Source: Paenibacillus radicibacter | GTDB taxonomy: Bacteria; Bacillota; Bacilli; Paenibacillales; NBRC-103111 | Length of the DNA stretch: 64,000 bases | Direction of reading: 5' to 3' | Assembly (NCBI RefSeq): GCF_024721995.1 | Contig: NZ_JANQBC010000007.1 | Coordinates: forward strand, 1 to 64,000 | Shown: one piece after another, positions 56,769 to 64,000 of the stretch | Layout: each line of letters begins with the position of its first letter | Position numbering within the stretch: position 1 is the stretch's first letter | Translations under genes and position numbers: made by a program | Notes under the pieces: generated by a model | Told to the model about the DNA's origin: nothing | Database searches by the model: none | The model's input: only the letters and a program-made list of their open reading frames with translations

Positions 56769-58112
56769 ATGAGTGAGAAAAATGGAGAAATGATCACAAA
56801 ACATGAACAGATTTTACAATACATAGAGAGCTTAAATTTAGGAAGTAAGATTTCGGTTCGAAAAATATCGAAGAATCTTGGTGTAAGTGAGGGAACCGCA
56901 TACCGAGCAATTAAAGAGGCAGAGAACATCGGGCTTGTATCGACAAAAGAGCGGGTAGGTACGATTCGGGTCGAGAAGAAGCAACGTCAAAATATTGATA
57001 AACTCACGTTCGGTGAAGTAGTGAATATTGTGGAAGGCGAAGTGCTTGGCGGTGCGAGTGGACTGGATAAGACTTTGCATAAATTCGTCATTGGGGCGAT
57101 GCAGCAGGATGCGATGGTACGTTATATTGAGCCGGGATCACTGCTTATTGTCGGGAATCGTTACAAGGCACACACGGCTGCTTTGCAGTATGGCGCAGGC
57201 GTGCTCATCACCGGGGGATTTGAAACATCAGATGAGACGAAGCGATTAGCAGATCAGCTGGAATTACCGATTATTCGATGCTCGTATGATTCATTTACCG
57301 TTGCTTCGATGATTAATCGTGCCTTATATGACCGGATGATTATGAAAAAGATTATGCTGGTGGAAGATATACTGCTCGCAACACCGACAGAGGGTCTATA
57401 TACGCTCAAAAGCAACTCCACACGCAGCGATTGGCAGCGTTTATTAGAAGAAACCGGACACAGCCGCTTTCCAGTCGTGGATGATTCGCAGCGCATTATA
57501 GGTATGGTGACGCCAAAAGATATGGTGCGTGCAAGTAGTGATCAGACCGTAGACAAGTTAATGACACGTAACCCGATTACCGTAAGTCGGAATATTTCGG
57601 TAGCTTCGGCCGCTCATATGATGGTGTGGGAAGGAATTGATCTGCTTCCTGTTGTTGATGATCATCGCAAGATTATCGGAGTCATTAGCAGGCAAGATGT
57701 GCTCAAGGCGATGCAGCAAATGCAGAAGCAGCCGCATCATGGAGAAACATTCGAAGCGCTGATGTGGGAAGGTTTTATCGAGGAGCGAGATGAGAGTGGT
57801 AATTTGGTGTTTAGTGGGACGATTACCCCGCAGATGACGAATCACTTAGGAACAGCATCTGAAGGGGTACTAACCTCATTAATGACGAAAGCTGCCTATC
57901 GTGTTGTTCAGGAACACAAAAAAGGCGACCTCGTGCTCGACAACATGTCGAGTTACTTTGTGAGGCCGCTGCAAATTGATGATGTGATTGAAATTCGTCC
58001 AACCATTATTGAAGTGTCACGGAAATTTGGGAAAATCGATGTTTCAATTTATCATGGATTGGTGTTAGTCGCCAAAGCGATTCTCACCGCTCAATTCATT
58101 GATCAGTCCTAA
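56769..58112 (+). CDS. ytoI: YtoI-like protein: HTH, DRTGG, two CBS and hotdog domains
   Basis: 447 residues. Winged HTH (~8-70; KISKNLGVSEGTAYRAIKEAE), DRTGG domain (~75-185), two CBS domains (~195-315; RFPVVDDSQRIIGMVTPKDMV, LLPVVDDHRKIIGVISRQDVL) and a hotdog/thioesterase-like domain (~330-447). The combination suggests a transcription factor sensing a nucleotide and perhaps an acyl-CoA. The ATG follows a weak GGGG. Convergent with ytpI, as in B. subtilis. Confidence 0.9.
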   Translation: MSEKNGEMITKHEQILQYIESLNLGSKISVRKISKNLGVSEGTAYRAIKEAENIGLVSTKERVGTIRVEKKQRQNIDKLTFGEVVNIVEGEVLGGASGLDKTLHKFVIGAMQQDAMVRYIEPGSLLIVGNRYKAHTAALQYGAGVLITGGFETSDETKRLADQLELPIIRCSYDSFTVASMINRALYDRMIMKKIMLVEDILLATPTEGLYTLKSNSTRSDWQRLLEETGHSRFPVVDDSQRIIGMVTPKDMVRASSDQTVDKLMTRNPITVSRNISVASAAHMMVWEGIDLLPVVDDHRKIIGVISRQDVLKAMQQMQKQPHHGETFEALMWEGFIEERDESGNLVFSGTITPQMTNHLGTASEGVLTSLMTKAAYRVVQEHKKGDLVLDNMSSYFVRPLQIDDVIEIRPTIIEVSRKFGKIDVSIYHGLVLVAKAILTAQFIDQS

Positions 58113-58119
58113 GCTTTAC

Positions 58120-58416
58120 TTAGGCTTTATAACGATTGAAATAATTCAGATTACGAATGCCGGAAAATAAATTAAAAAATCCAAGCAATAAGCAGACTGT
58201 TCCGAATATACGACGCATGTTCGTGTCAGAGAAGAAGAACAATTGTGTAATAGAGATGAATACAAGCATAAGTCCCATACAAATATTCATACGAGCTGCA
58301 TAAACCCCACGTTGTTTCGGGTCGGTGTGTCTACGATAACGGAAGGAAAAGTAGACAGATAAGACTAGCGTAACGAGTACGAGGACGAACAAAAGAGTAC
58401 GAATCATGTCAAGCAT
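58120..58416 (-). CDS. ytpI: YtpI family membrane protein
   Basis: 98 residues, three hydrophobic helices, with the YtpI pattern FRYRRHTDPKQRGVYAARMNICMG and the C-terminal GFFNLFSGIRNLNYF. Function unknown. It lies next to ytoI with only 7 bases between the convergent stop codons, so no separate terminator is visible. Confidence 0.88.
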   Translation of the reverse strand: MLDMIRTLLFVLVLVTLVLSVYFSFRYRRHTDPKQRGVYAARMNICMGLMLVFISITQLFFFSDTNMRRIFGTVCLLLGFFNLFSGIRNLNYFNRYKA

Positions 58417-58498
58417 CAAAGATCATCCTTTGGTGTTTTTCTTTTACTCTAGTTGTTTTAACTCGTAATTGCAACTAGCTGTCACAGGATGTCCACGA

Positions 58499-59002
58499 TT
58501 AACGCGGGGGGTTAGTAGGTGCTTCTTTGGCGGTAAACCAGACATTGAGTTCTGTCCCGATCAGTTCGATGAATTTAACTTGGACGCGGTAGTTTTTTTC
58601 AAATACATTATAGAAAGTTTTATCGGATATGAGTTTTTCATAGACAGGTGTTGCTCGATTGGCAGAGGAAATGCGTTGTCCACGAATGATCTTCAGTTCA
58701 TTCTTAACGCGCTTCTTAAGTTCCTCTTGAATGCTCTCATTCAGCTTTTCACTAGAATCATTGGTATAGTACACGTTGATGAGCTTGATGAGTGAATTGT
58801 TCTTCTGATATTTCATTAAGTTATCGTTGTCATCAGTAATGTTCTTATTCTCGCGGCGCAACTGGTCGTTCTCTGTGACTAACTTGTCGAAGTTAAACTG
58901 ATGCGTACTCATGAATACAGCAGCACCTACGACTCCACCGCATACGAAGAGGCTAAATGCAGCAAGCAGCATTCTCCAATTTGTAGCAGAGGACTTGCTC
59001 AC
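58499..59002 (-). CDS. ytrI: Sporulation membrane protein YtrI
   Basis: 167 residues from the GTG at 59002, the same length as B. subtilis YtrI from memory. One membrane helix (~15-35), a coiled-coil-like stretch (~45-65) and a strand-rich end. The GTG overlaps the ytrH stop in a GTGA arrangement with a G-rich site upstream. In B. subtilis ytrH and ytrI are mother-cell (sigma-E) genes needed for efficient sporulation. Confidence 0.87.
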   Translation of the reverse strand: MSKSSATNWRMLLAAFSLFVCGGVVGAAVFMSTHQFNFDKLVTENDQLRRENKNITDDNDNLMKYQKNNSLIKLINVYYTNDSSEKLNESIQEELKKRVKNELKIIRGQRISSANRATPVYEKLISDKTFYNVFEKNYRVQVKFIELIGTELNVWFTAKEAPTNPPR

Positions 59003-59328
59003 GGTTGTCCGCCCCCACGACATATCCAAGCAATGAAGGTAGTTCCGATATGCGCGCCAATAAATGCAGCAACGATGAGTAGGATCTGCTTGAGTGCAGG
59101 TGCGATATTGCCTTCGAGAAAGTTGCTTTCGATATAACGAATCGGGTCAATGGTACCTCCTACAGCGGCGACCATCGCCCAAATTTTAATATTCTCCGCA
59201 ATAAGTAGCATCTTGGCAGTTGGCGATTGCAAGGTGATGACCGCAGCAATTCCAGCTAACATTGAGCCGCCAAGTACAACACCGAATGCCACACAGAAAT
59301 CGACGATTACTTTCGTTAGGAACGACAT
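58999..59328 (-). CDS. ytrH: Sporulation membrane protein YtrH
   Basis: 109 residues, three hydrophobic helices, with the YtrH pattern VLGGSMLAGIAAVITLQSPTAKML, GGTIDPIRYIE and GAHIGTTFIAWICRGG. Start follows AGAAGGTG. First gene of ytrHI, divergent from dnaE. The function in the spore membrane is unknown. Confidence 0.9.
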   Translation of the reverse strand: MSFLTKVIVDFCVAFGVVLGGSMLAGIAAVITLQSPTAKMLLIAENIKIWAMVAAVGGTIDPIRYIESNFLEGNIAPALKQILLIVAAFIGAHIGTTFIAWICRGGGQP

Positions 59329-59417
59329 ATTCGTACACCTTCTCCACGTTTAGGTTTCATACTATCATCTTATGGGACGAGGGTAGGTAATTATGATAAA
59401 CTGTAAAGAAAGATCAT

Positions 59418-59612
59418 AGCGCTTGTTTATAACGTTAGTGGAGAATAAAAGATGCACTGGAAGAGCGAAGCGTTCGCCTTTGAAATCGTGAAAATACCAT
59501 TAAATCAATTCAAATTTCACGATTGAGACTCACAGGCTTTCGGTAGGAAAGCCACTGCGTAAGCATTAGTGTTTCTTTTATTCGCAGCGACTTATCGTTT
59601 TAAACAAACGCT
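59418..59612. repeat. 195-bp imperfect palindrome with terminal inverted repeats
   Basis: This fills most of the 302-base gap between ytrH and dnaE. The ends AGCGCTTGTTTATAACG (59418-59434) and CGTTTTAAACAAACGCT (59596-59612) are inverted repeats matching at 15 of 17 positions. Further matched blocks follow inward in register: GAATAAAAGA (59443) with TCTTTTATTC (59574), and AATCGTGAAA (59484) with TTTCACGATT (59515). Two small stems lie off the axis: GCGAA/TTCGC at 59465-59477 and GGCTTTC/GAAAGCC at 59535-59553. No gene is seen in it. The dnaE ribosome-binding site starts about 6 bases later. Confidence 0.7.
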
Positions 59613-59630
59613 ACTACGGGAGGGAAGAAC

Positions 59631-62600
59631 ATGAGCGAATTTGTGCACTTACATGTACACAGCGAATACAGCCTGCTAGACGGAGCTGCACGCATACACG
59701 ATCTGGTTGACCGGGCTGCTGAACTTGGTATGAAGTCACTGGCGCTCACCGATCATGGCGTGATGTACGGGGCAATTGCTTTTTACAAAGCGTGCGTGGC
59801 CAAAGGAATTAAACCGATCCTCGGATGTGAGGTTTACTATACAGCAAGCTCGATTGCGGTGAAGGGAAGTCGGCAAGAGCAGCCGATTTATCACCTTATT
59901 TTGCTTGCCAAGAATATGCAGGGTTATCAGAACTTAATGAAACTCATCTCAATTGCACATTTGCAAGGTTTTCATTATAAGCCACGGATTGATGCCCAGC
60001 ATCTGGCGCAGTATTCGGAGGGGCTAATCTGTACGAGTGCTTGCTTAGGAAGCGAAGTGTCACAACATTTGCTCCATGAACGTAAGGATGAAGCGATCGC
60101 CGCAGCAGAGCGGTATCGTGACATTTTCGGAGATGATTTTTATTTAGAAATTCAAGATCATGGCCTGCTGGAGCAGAAGAAAGTCATGGCAGCAATGATC
60201 GACTTGTCCAAAGAGACCGGCATTCCATTAATCGCAACCAATGATGCACATTATGTTCGAGAAGCTGATGCGCAGGTACAGGACATCTTGCTATGTATTG
60301 GAACGGGTAAGACGGTTGAAGATGAGGGTCGATTAAAGTTCAGCAGCTCGCAATTGTATCTAAAAAGCACAGAAGAGATGGAGCGCTTGTTCCCTCACGT
60401 ACCGGAAGCGATTGCAAATACGCGTAAAGTGGCTGACATGTGTAATCTGGAGCTTAAGTTTGGCGAGTCGATCTTGCCAAGTTTTAAACCAATTCCAGAG
60501 GGGATAGAAGCTGGCTCCTATTTACAACGATTGTGTCAGAGTGGACTCGAGACTCGATATGGCAAGTTGCCAGAATGGACGGCCGAAGACGGGGAGTTCC
60601 GCGCGAAGGTCGAGGAGCGGCTTGCATATGAACTTGGTGTCATCGAGCGAATGGGGTTCTCCGACTATTTTCTAATCGTATGGGACTTCATTGCTTTTGC
60701 TCATCGAAAAGGGATTGTGACAGGGCCAGGACGGGGTTCGTCTGCGGGTAGCTTAGTTGCATATGTGCTAAACATTACGGACGTTGATCCGATTAAGTAC
60801 AAGCTTCTCTTCGAGCGATTCTTGAATCCAGAGCGGATCACGATGCCCGATATCGATATCGACTTTAGTGATGAGCGGCGGGATGAAGTCATTGAATATG
60901 TCGTTCAGAAGTACGGTGATCAGCATGTTGCGCAGATCATTACGTTCGGTACGATGGCAGCGAAGGCGGCTGTACGTGATGTCGGACGTGTAATGAACAT
61001 ACCGTATAACGATGTAGACAAAGCGGCGAAGGCGATTCCGCGAGCGCTTGGAATTACTCTTGAAGATGCGATGGTGGCAGGGTCTGATTTGGATAAGCTG
61101 ACTCGTTCCAGCCCGCGAACAGCAGAGCTGCTCGATATGGCGAAGCGGGTAGAAGGCATGCCTCGTCATGCTTCCACGCATGCGGCTGGTGTCGTTATAT
61201 CTCGAGAACCGCTCACGCACTACGTACCCTTGCAAGAAGGGACTGCTGGGACACCGCTCACCCAATACTCAATGGAGTATTTAGAGGCGATTGGTTTGCT
61301 CAAAATGGACTTTCTCGGTCTGCGTACGTTATCTATTATCGAGCGGACAATGAATTGGATCAAAGAGGAGCAAGACTTAACGCTCAAATGGACAGACGTG
61401 AATATGGATCACGATCCTTTAACGTACGCCATGCTCGGTCGAGGGGATTCTTCTGGTGTATTCCAAATGGAATCTGCAGGCGTAAGACGTGTGCTGAAGG
61501 ATATGAAGCCTTCGGAGTTTGAAGATTTAATCTCTGTTGTTGCCCTGTATCGTCCAGGCCCAATGGAGTTTATCCCAAAGTATATCGCAGGTAAACATAA
61601 ACTCGTCGAGGTGGAATATCCACATCCGACGTTAATTGATATTTTGCAAGATACGTATGGCATTATCGTGTATCAAGAGCAGATCATGCAGATCGCCTCT
61701 AAGATGGCAGGGTTCTCGCTTGGAGAAGCAGATTTGTTACGTCGTGCTGTTTCGAAGAAAAAGCGTGAGATTCTCGATGAACAACGGGCCCATTTCGTAA
61801 CGGGTTCGATTGAACAAGGTTATGGCAAAGATGAAGCGAATCATGTCTATGATATGATCGTTCGCTTCGCAGATTACGGCTTCCCGCGCGCTCATGCTAC
61901 CGCATACGGCGTACTTGCTTTCCAGACTGCGTACTTAAAAGCCCACTATCCGCGCCAGTTCATGGCGTCGATGTTAACGGCTGTAATGGGTAGTCATCGT
62001 AAAGTGGCAGAGTATGTGGATGAGTGTCGTCGTATGAAGCTTGCTGTACTCCCGCCTGATGTGAATGAAAGTGGAGTTACCTTTACTCCGCTAACCGATC
62101 AGGATGCCATTCGCTTCGGACTTGCAGCAATTAAGAACGTTGGGACACAAGCGATTGAAGCGATCCGTAAGGAACGAGTGACAGGACCTTTTGTCTCTTT
62201 ACTAGACTTCTGCCAGCGTGTCGATTTGCGTGTGTGTAACAAGCGAGTGATTGAATCTCTGATTCAAAGCGGAGCAATGGACAGTCTGCCTGGTCATCGG
62301 GCACAGCTGATTGCAATGCTGGATGAAACCGTTGAACAAGCCATTAAGTGGCGCAAAGAACGGGACGATCTGCAGCTTCACCTGTTTGGCTTTATAGAAG
62401 AGCCGAACTGGGAAGTGGAGTATCCGAACTTAAAGCCCTACACACAAGGACAAGTGCTCGAGTATGAACGTGAGCTGCTTGGACTGTATATATCCGGTCA
62501 TCCGCTGGATGCGTATGAGGAGAAATTGCAGGAGCTTGAAGTCGATCCGATGCATCAATTGTTAGAGTATCTGGATAACGGTGAGGTACTTGTGGCAGGG

Positions 62601-63272
62601 ATGGTCGCATCCAGTAAGACGATAGTGACAAAGAAGGGCGATCCAATGGCCTTTATGGAACTTGAGGATCGTGTTGAGAAAGTTGAAGTCGTTCTCTTCT
62701 CGCGTATTTGGAAAATGGCAGCTTCTGCTGTGCAGAAAGGCAATCTTTTACTTGTAAAAGGGAAGCTGCAGCTAGGCGATGAGGATGAGATCAAAATTAT
62801 TGCCGATGATGTATGCCGCTTGGATGATCTAGATGGGATCAAACGCCTGAAGCAAGTGCGACCTCCATATTCATCAGGAGTTAGTCGTAATTCGAGCAAC
62901 AACACGTCTGCACGAAGACCTTATAACAAGCCCGAAACCCGATCTACAGCACCTGTTCGTCAATCGGAACAAACGCAATCCGCGACCCTTGAGGCGAAGC
63001 CACAAATTTCGGAGGAAGGTGTGAGTTTCTCCACGGAAACGAAACCGAAGAAGGTGTATATTAAGATTAAGGCTATACATGAACGACCTGAACAGCTAGT
63101 CGTCTTAAAACTCATGTTGCAACAGCACAGCGGATCATCACCTGTCATTCTATTTTATGAAAGTGACCGTAGATCCCTTGCGCTTAGTGAGAAATATCAA
63201 GTGAACCCAACACCTGTATTATTTCAGCACATTGAAAATTTATTAGGCAAAGACTGTGTCGTCGTGAAATAA
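59631..63272 (+). CDS. dnaE: DNA polymerase III alpha subunit, DnaE type
   Basis: 1213 residues. PHP domain at the start (HLHVHSEYSLLDGA), palm with the catalytic aspartates in PDIDIDFSDERR (406-412), the GRGSSAGSLVAY and YRPGPMEFI conserved blocks, a helix-hairpin-helix region, and an OB fold (~985-1065). A Ser/Asn/Thr-rich linker precedes the C-terminal ~90 residues. It replicates DNA as the error-prone or primer-extending polymerase beside PolC in Firmicutes. GGGAGGGAAG precedes the ATG. Confidence 0.97.
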   Translation: MSEFVHLHVHSEYSLLDGAARIHDLVDRAAELGMKSLALTDHGVMYGAIAFYKACVAKGIKPILGCEVYYTASSIAVKGSRQEQPIYHLILLAKNMQGYQNLMKLISIAHLQGFHYKPRIDAQHLAQYSEGLICTSACLGSEVSQHLLHERKDEAIAAAERYRDIFGDDFYLEIQDHGLLEQKKVMAAMIDLSKETGIPLIATNDAHYVREADAQVQDILLCIGTGKTVEDEGRLKFSSSQLYLKSTEEMERLFPHVPEAIANTRKVADMCNLELKFGESILPSFKPIPEGIEAGSYLQRLCQSGLETRYGKLPEWTAEDGEFRAKVEERLAYELGVIERMGFSDYFLIVWDFIAFAHRKGIVTGPGRGSSAGSLVAYVLNITDVDPIKYKLLFERFLNPERITMPDIDIDFSDERRDEVIEYVVQKYGDQHVAQIITFGTMAAKAAVRDVGRVMNIPYNDVDKAAKAIPRALGITLEDAMVAGSDLDKLTRSSPRTAELLDMAKRVEGMPRHASTHAAGVVISREPLTHYVPLQEGTAGTPLTQYSMEYLEAIGLLKMDFLGLRTLSIIERTMNWIKEEQDLTLKWTDVNMDHDPLTYAMLGRGDSSGVFQMESAGVRRVLKDMKPSEFEDLISVVALYRPGPMEFIPKYIAGKHKLVEVEYPHPTLIDILQDTYGIIVYQEQIMQIASKMAGFSLGEADLLRRAVSKKKREILDEQRAHFVTGSIEQGYGKDEANHVYDMIVRFADYGFPRAHATAYGVLAFQTAYLKAHYPRQFMASMLTAVMGSHRKVAEYVDECRRMKLAVLPPDVNESGVTFTPLTDQDAIRFGLAAIKNVGTQAIEAIRKERVTGPFVSLLDFCQRVDLRVCNKRVIESLIQSGAMDSLPGHRAQLIAMLDETVEQAIKWRKERDDLQLHLFGFIEEPNWEVEYPNLKPYTQGQVLEYERELLGLYISGHPLDAYEEKLQELEVDPMHQLLEYLDNGEVLVAGMVASSKTIVTKKGDPMAFMELEDRVEKVEVVLFSRIWKMAASAVQKGNLLLVKGKLQLGDEDEIKIIADDVCRLDDLDGIKRLKQVRPPYSSGVSRNSSNNTSARRPYNKPETRSTAPVRQSEQTQSATLEAKPQISEEGVSFSTETKPKKVYIKIKAIHERPEQLVVLKLMLQQHSGSSPVILFYESDRRSLALSEKYQVNPTPVLFQHIENLLGKDCVVVK

Positions 63273-63278
63273 AAAAGT

Positions 63279-63334
63279 AGCCTCCCGCATAATTTGTATA
63301 ATCACTATGATTATCATCGTGCAAAAGGGAGGCT
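63279..63334 (+). promoter_or_regulatory. Hairpin covering the ribosome-binding site of pgpA
   Basis: AGCCTCCC (63279-63286) is the exact complement of GGGAGGCT (63327-63334), which contains the ribosome-binding site of the next gene. GCA/TGC can extend the stem, and an inner stem ATAATC/GATTAT forms the top. It may weaken translation or act as a poor terminator for dnaE. Confidence 0.6.
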
Positions 63335-63339
63335 TTACC

Positions 63340-63858
63340 ATGGGACAGGAGCACATTTTGCAATTACTTGGTAAACGAGGGGTTACCGTAACGCAAATCG
63401 CAGAAATTGTGTACAAGCTGCAAAAACCTTATAATGATCTGCTTCAATTGGAAGCATGTGTGGAAAGCGTGCTCTCTGTGCTTGCCAAACGGGAAGTGCA
63501 ATATTCTTTATATACAGGTATTGCTTTGGATGAGCTGGCAGAGCGAAAGCTGCTTCCTGAGCCGCTTCAATCGATTATGGAAGTCGATGAAGGATTATTT
63601 GGGGTCGATGAGACACTTGCACTTGGTATTGTTCATGTATACGGAATGATCGGATTAACATCTTTTGGTTATCTAGATAAGGAAAAAATCGGTATTATTC
63701 GCACGTTAAACGATGATAAAGCTGGCATTCATGTCTTCCTCGATGATCTCGTTGCAGCACTTGCAGCGGCAGCGTCTGCACGTATCGCACATCAGAATGT
63801 ACATGCGGCAAACTATACTGGCGATACAACGTTAGAACAAGAAAATTCCGATAAATAG
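63340..63858 (+). CDS. Phosphatidylglycerophosphatase A family (YutG-like)
   Basis: 172 residues from the ATG at 63340; an upstream ATG at 63307 lies inside the leader hairpin. The conserved VDEGLFGVDETLALGIVHVYG and GYLDKEKIGIIRTLND identify the Firmicute PgpA/YutG-like group. Unlike Gram-negative PgpA it lacks clear membrane helices. Role in phosphatidylglycerol synthesis is inferred from the family. The C-terminal half is alanine-rich. Its upstream hairpin suggests translational control. Confidence 0.82.
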   Translation: MGQEHILQLLGKRGVTVTQIAEIVYKLQKPYNDLLQLEACVESVLSVLAKREVQYSLYTGIALDELAERKLLPEPLQSIMEVDEGLFGVDETLALGIVHVYGMIGLTSFGYLDKEKIGIIRTLNDDKAGIHVFLDDLVAALAAAASARIAHQNVHAANYTGDTTLEQENSDK

Positions 63859-63906
63859 TGCATGAGCCCTATGTTTACCCCCTCCTATAGGACGATTTCC
63901 ACTATT

Positions 63907-63929
63907 CCCCTTGTGTTAGATGCAAGGGG
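63907..63929 (+). terminator. Possible terminator after pgpA
   Basis: CCCCTTG pairs with CAAGGGG around 9 bases; only a mixed T/C tail follows. A TATAAT at 63962 belongs to the next transcription unit, which runs off the window. Confidence 0.45.
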
Positions 63930-64000
63930 CTTCCTTGCGGGAAAAAGAGAAATTATGTTATTATAATGGCAATGAACAAGCATATATGAGGTAGGCGCTG

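Noticed and set aside
59451-59525. A 24-codon reading frame starting ATGCACTGG inside the palindromic element
   Set aside because: No ribosome-binding site, and its sequence is fully explained by the palindromic blocks it spans.
60768-61265. Long open frame antisense to dnaE
   Set aside because: It lies fully inside the conserved dnaE core and has low-quality protein composition (Arg/Ser/Cys-rich).
63300-63320. A Fur-box-like ATTATCAT stretch before the PgpA-like gene
   Set aside because: Only a partial dyad, and better explained as the top of the hairpin over the ribosome-binding site.

Overview
The window looks like a chromosomal segment of a spore-forming, low-to-mid GC Firmicute of the Paenibacillaceae (Paenibacillus or a close relative). 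Evidence: sporulation and coat genes (spoVR, yhbH, cotJABC, four YheC/YheD ATP-grasp genes, ytrH, ytrI), a Bacillus-type sufCDSUB operon, mtnK-mtnA, and blocks that keep Bacillus gene order (yheA/B/C/D; ytoI-ytpI-ytrI-ytrH-dnaE). This was read from the sequence alone; no searches or alignments were run.

Layout. 1-5.6 kb: an AT-rich accessory island that I read as a type VII secretion (T7SS) effector locus. It holds the 3' end of one lipase-like effector, a lipoprotein, a complete second lipase-like effector with a C-terminal helical targeting domain, two small WXG100-like partners, a large effector with a glycine-rich membrane segment, a possible chaperone and a two-helix membrane protein. 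5.6-8.2 kb: spoVR and yhbH. 8.3-14.8 kb: a DUF218 membrane protein between short direct repeats, a GNAT/MerR pair with a clear MerR-type promoter, topB, a DNA-deoxyinosine glycosylase, a small unknown and a DUF423 protein. 15-17.9 kb: a PAS-GGDEF-EAL protein, an unknown and yunC. 18-20.3 kb: mtnK-mtnA (methionine salvage). 20.5-26.4 kb: a DUF1802 gene, then sufCDSUB behind a promoter that overlaps a Fur/PerR-like box. 26.5-32.5 kb: two HD-GYP proteins around a ThiF-like enzyme, yunD and uppP. 32.5-37.3 kb: an MMPL transporter, a YfkAB radical SAM protein and a CNNM/CorC-type protein. 37.4-38.6 kb: cotJABC. 38.8-40.3 kb: a c-di-AMP (ydaO) riboswitch, a secreted 3D-domain protein and a holin. 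40.3-44 kb: nagA, nagB, an RpiR-type regulator and a HAD hydrolase. 44-50.5 kb: four tandem YheC/D genes, yheB and yheA. 50.6-56.3 kb: a sugar ABC importer without an ATPase, a GlcNAc/glucose-type PTS EIICB and a BglG/LicT/GlcT-type antiterminator, preceded by a promoter and leader terminator that suggest attenuation. 56.4-59.3 kb: a small membrane protein, ytoI, ytpI, ytrI and ytrH. 59.4-63.9 kb: a roughly 195-bp imperfect palindrome directly in front of dnaE, then dnaE and a PgpA-type phosphatase whose ribosome-binding site can be paired away.

The parts connect in several ways. The PTS permease would deliver phosphorylated amino sugar to NagA and NagB. Three proteins with c-di-GMP phosphodiesterase-type domains lie within 18 kb. 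The c-di-AMP riboswitch ties a wall-active protein, and perhaps the holin behind it, to osmotic or wall signalling. The island at the left edge is the best candidate for an under-described system: a lipase effector with reversed domain order and a putative immunity lipoprotein, joined to a pore-former-like effector module. No T7SS machinery genes (EssC/EsaA type) are in the window.
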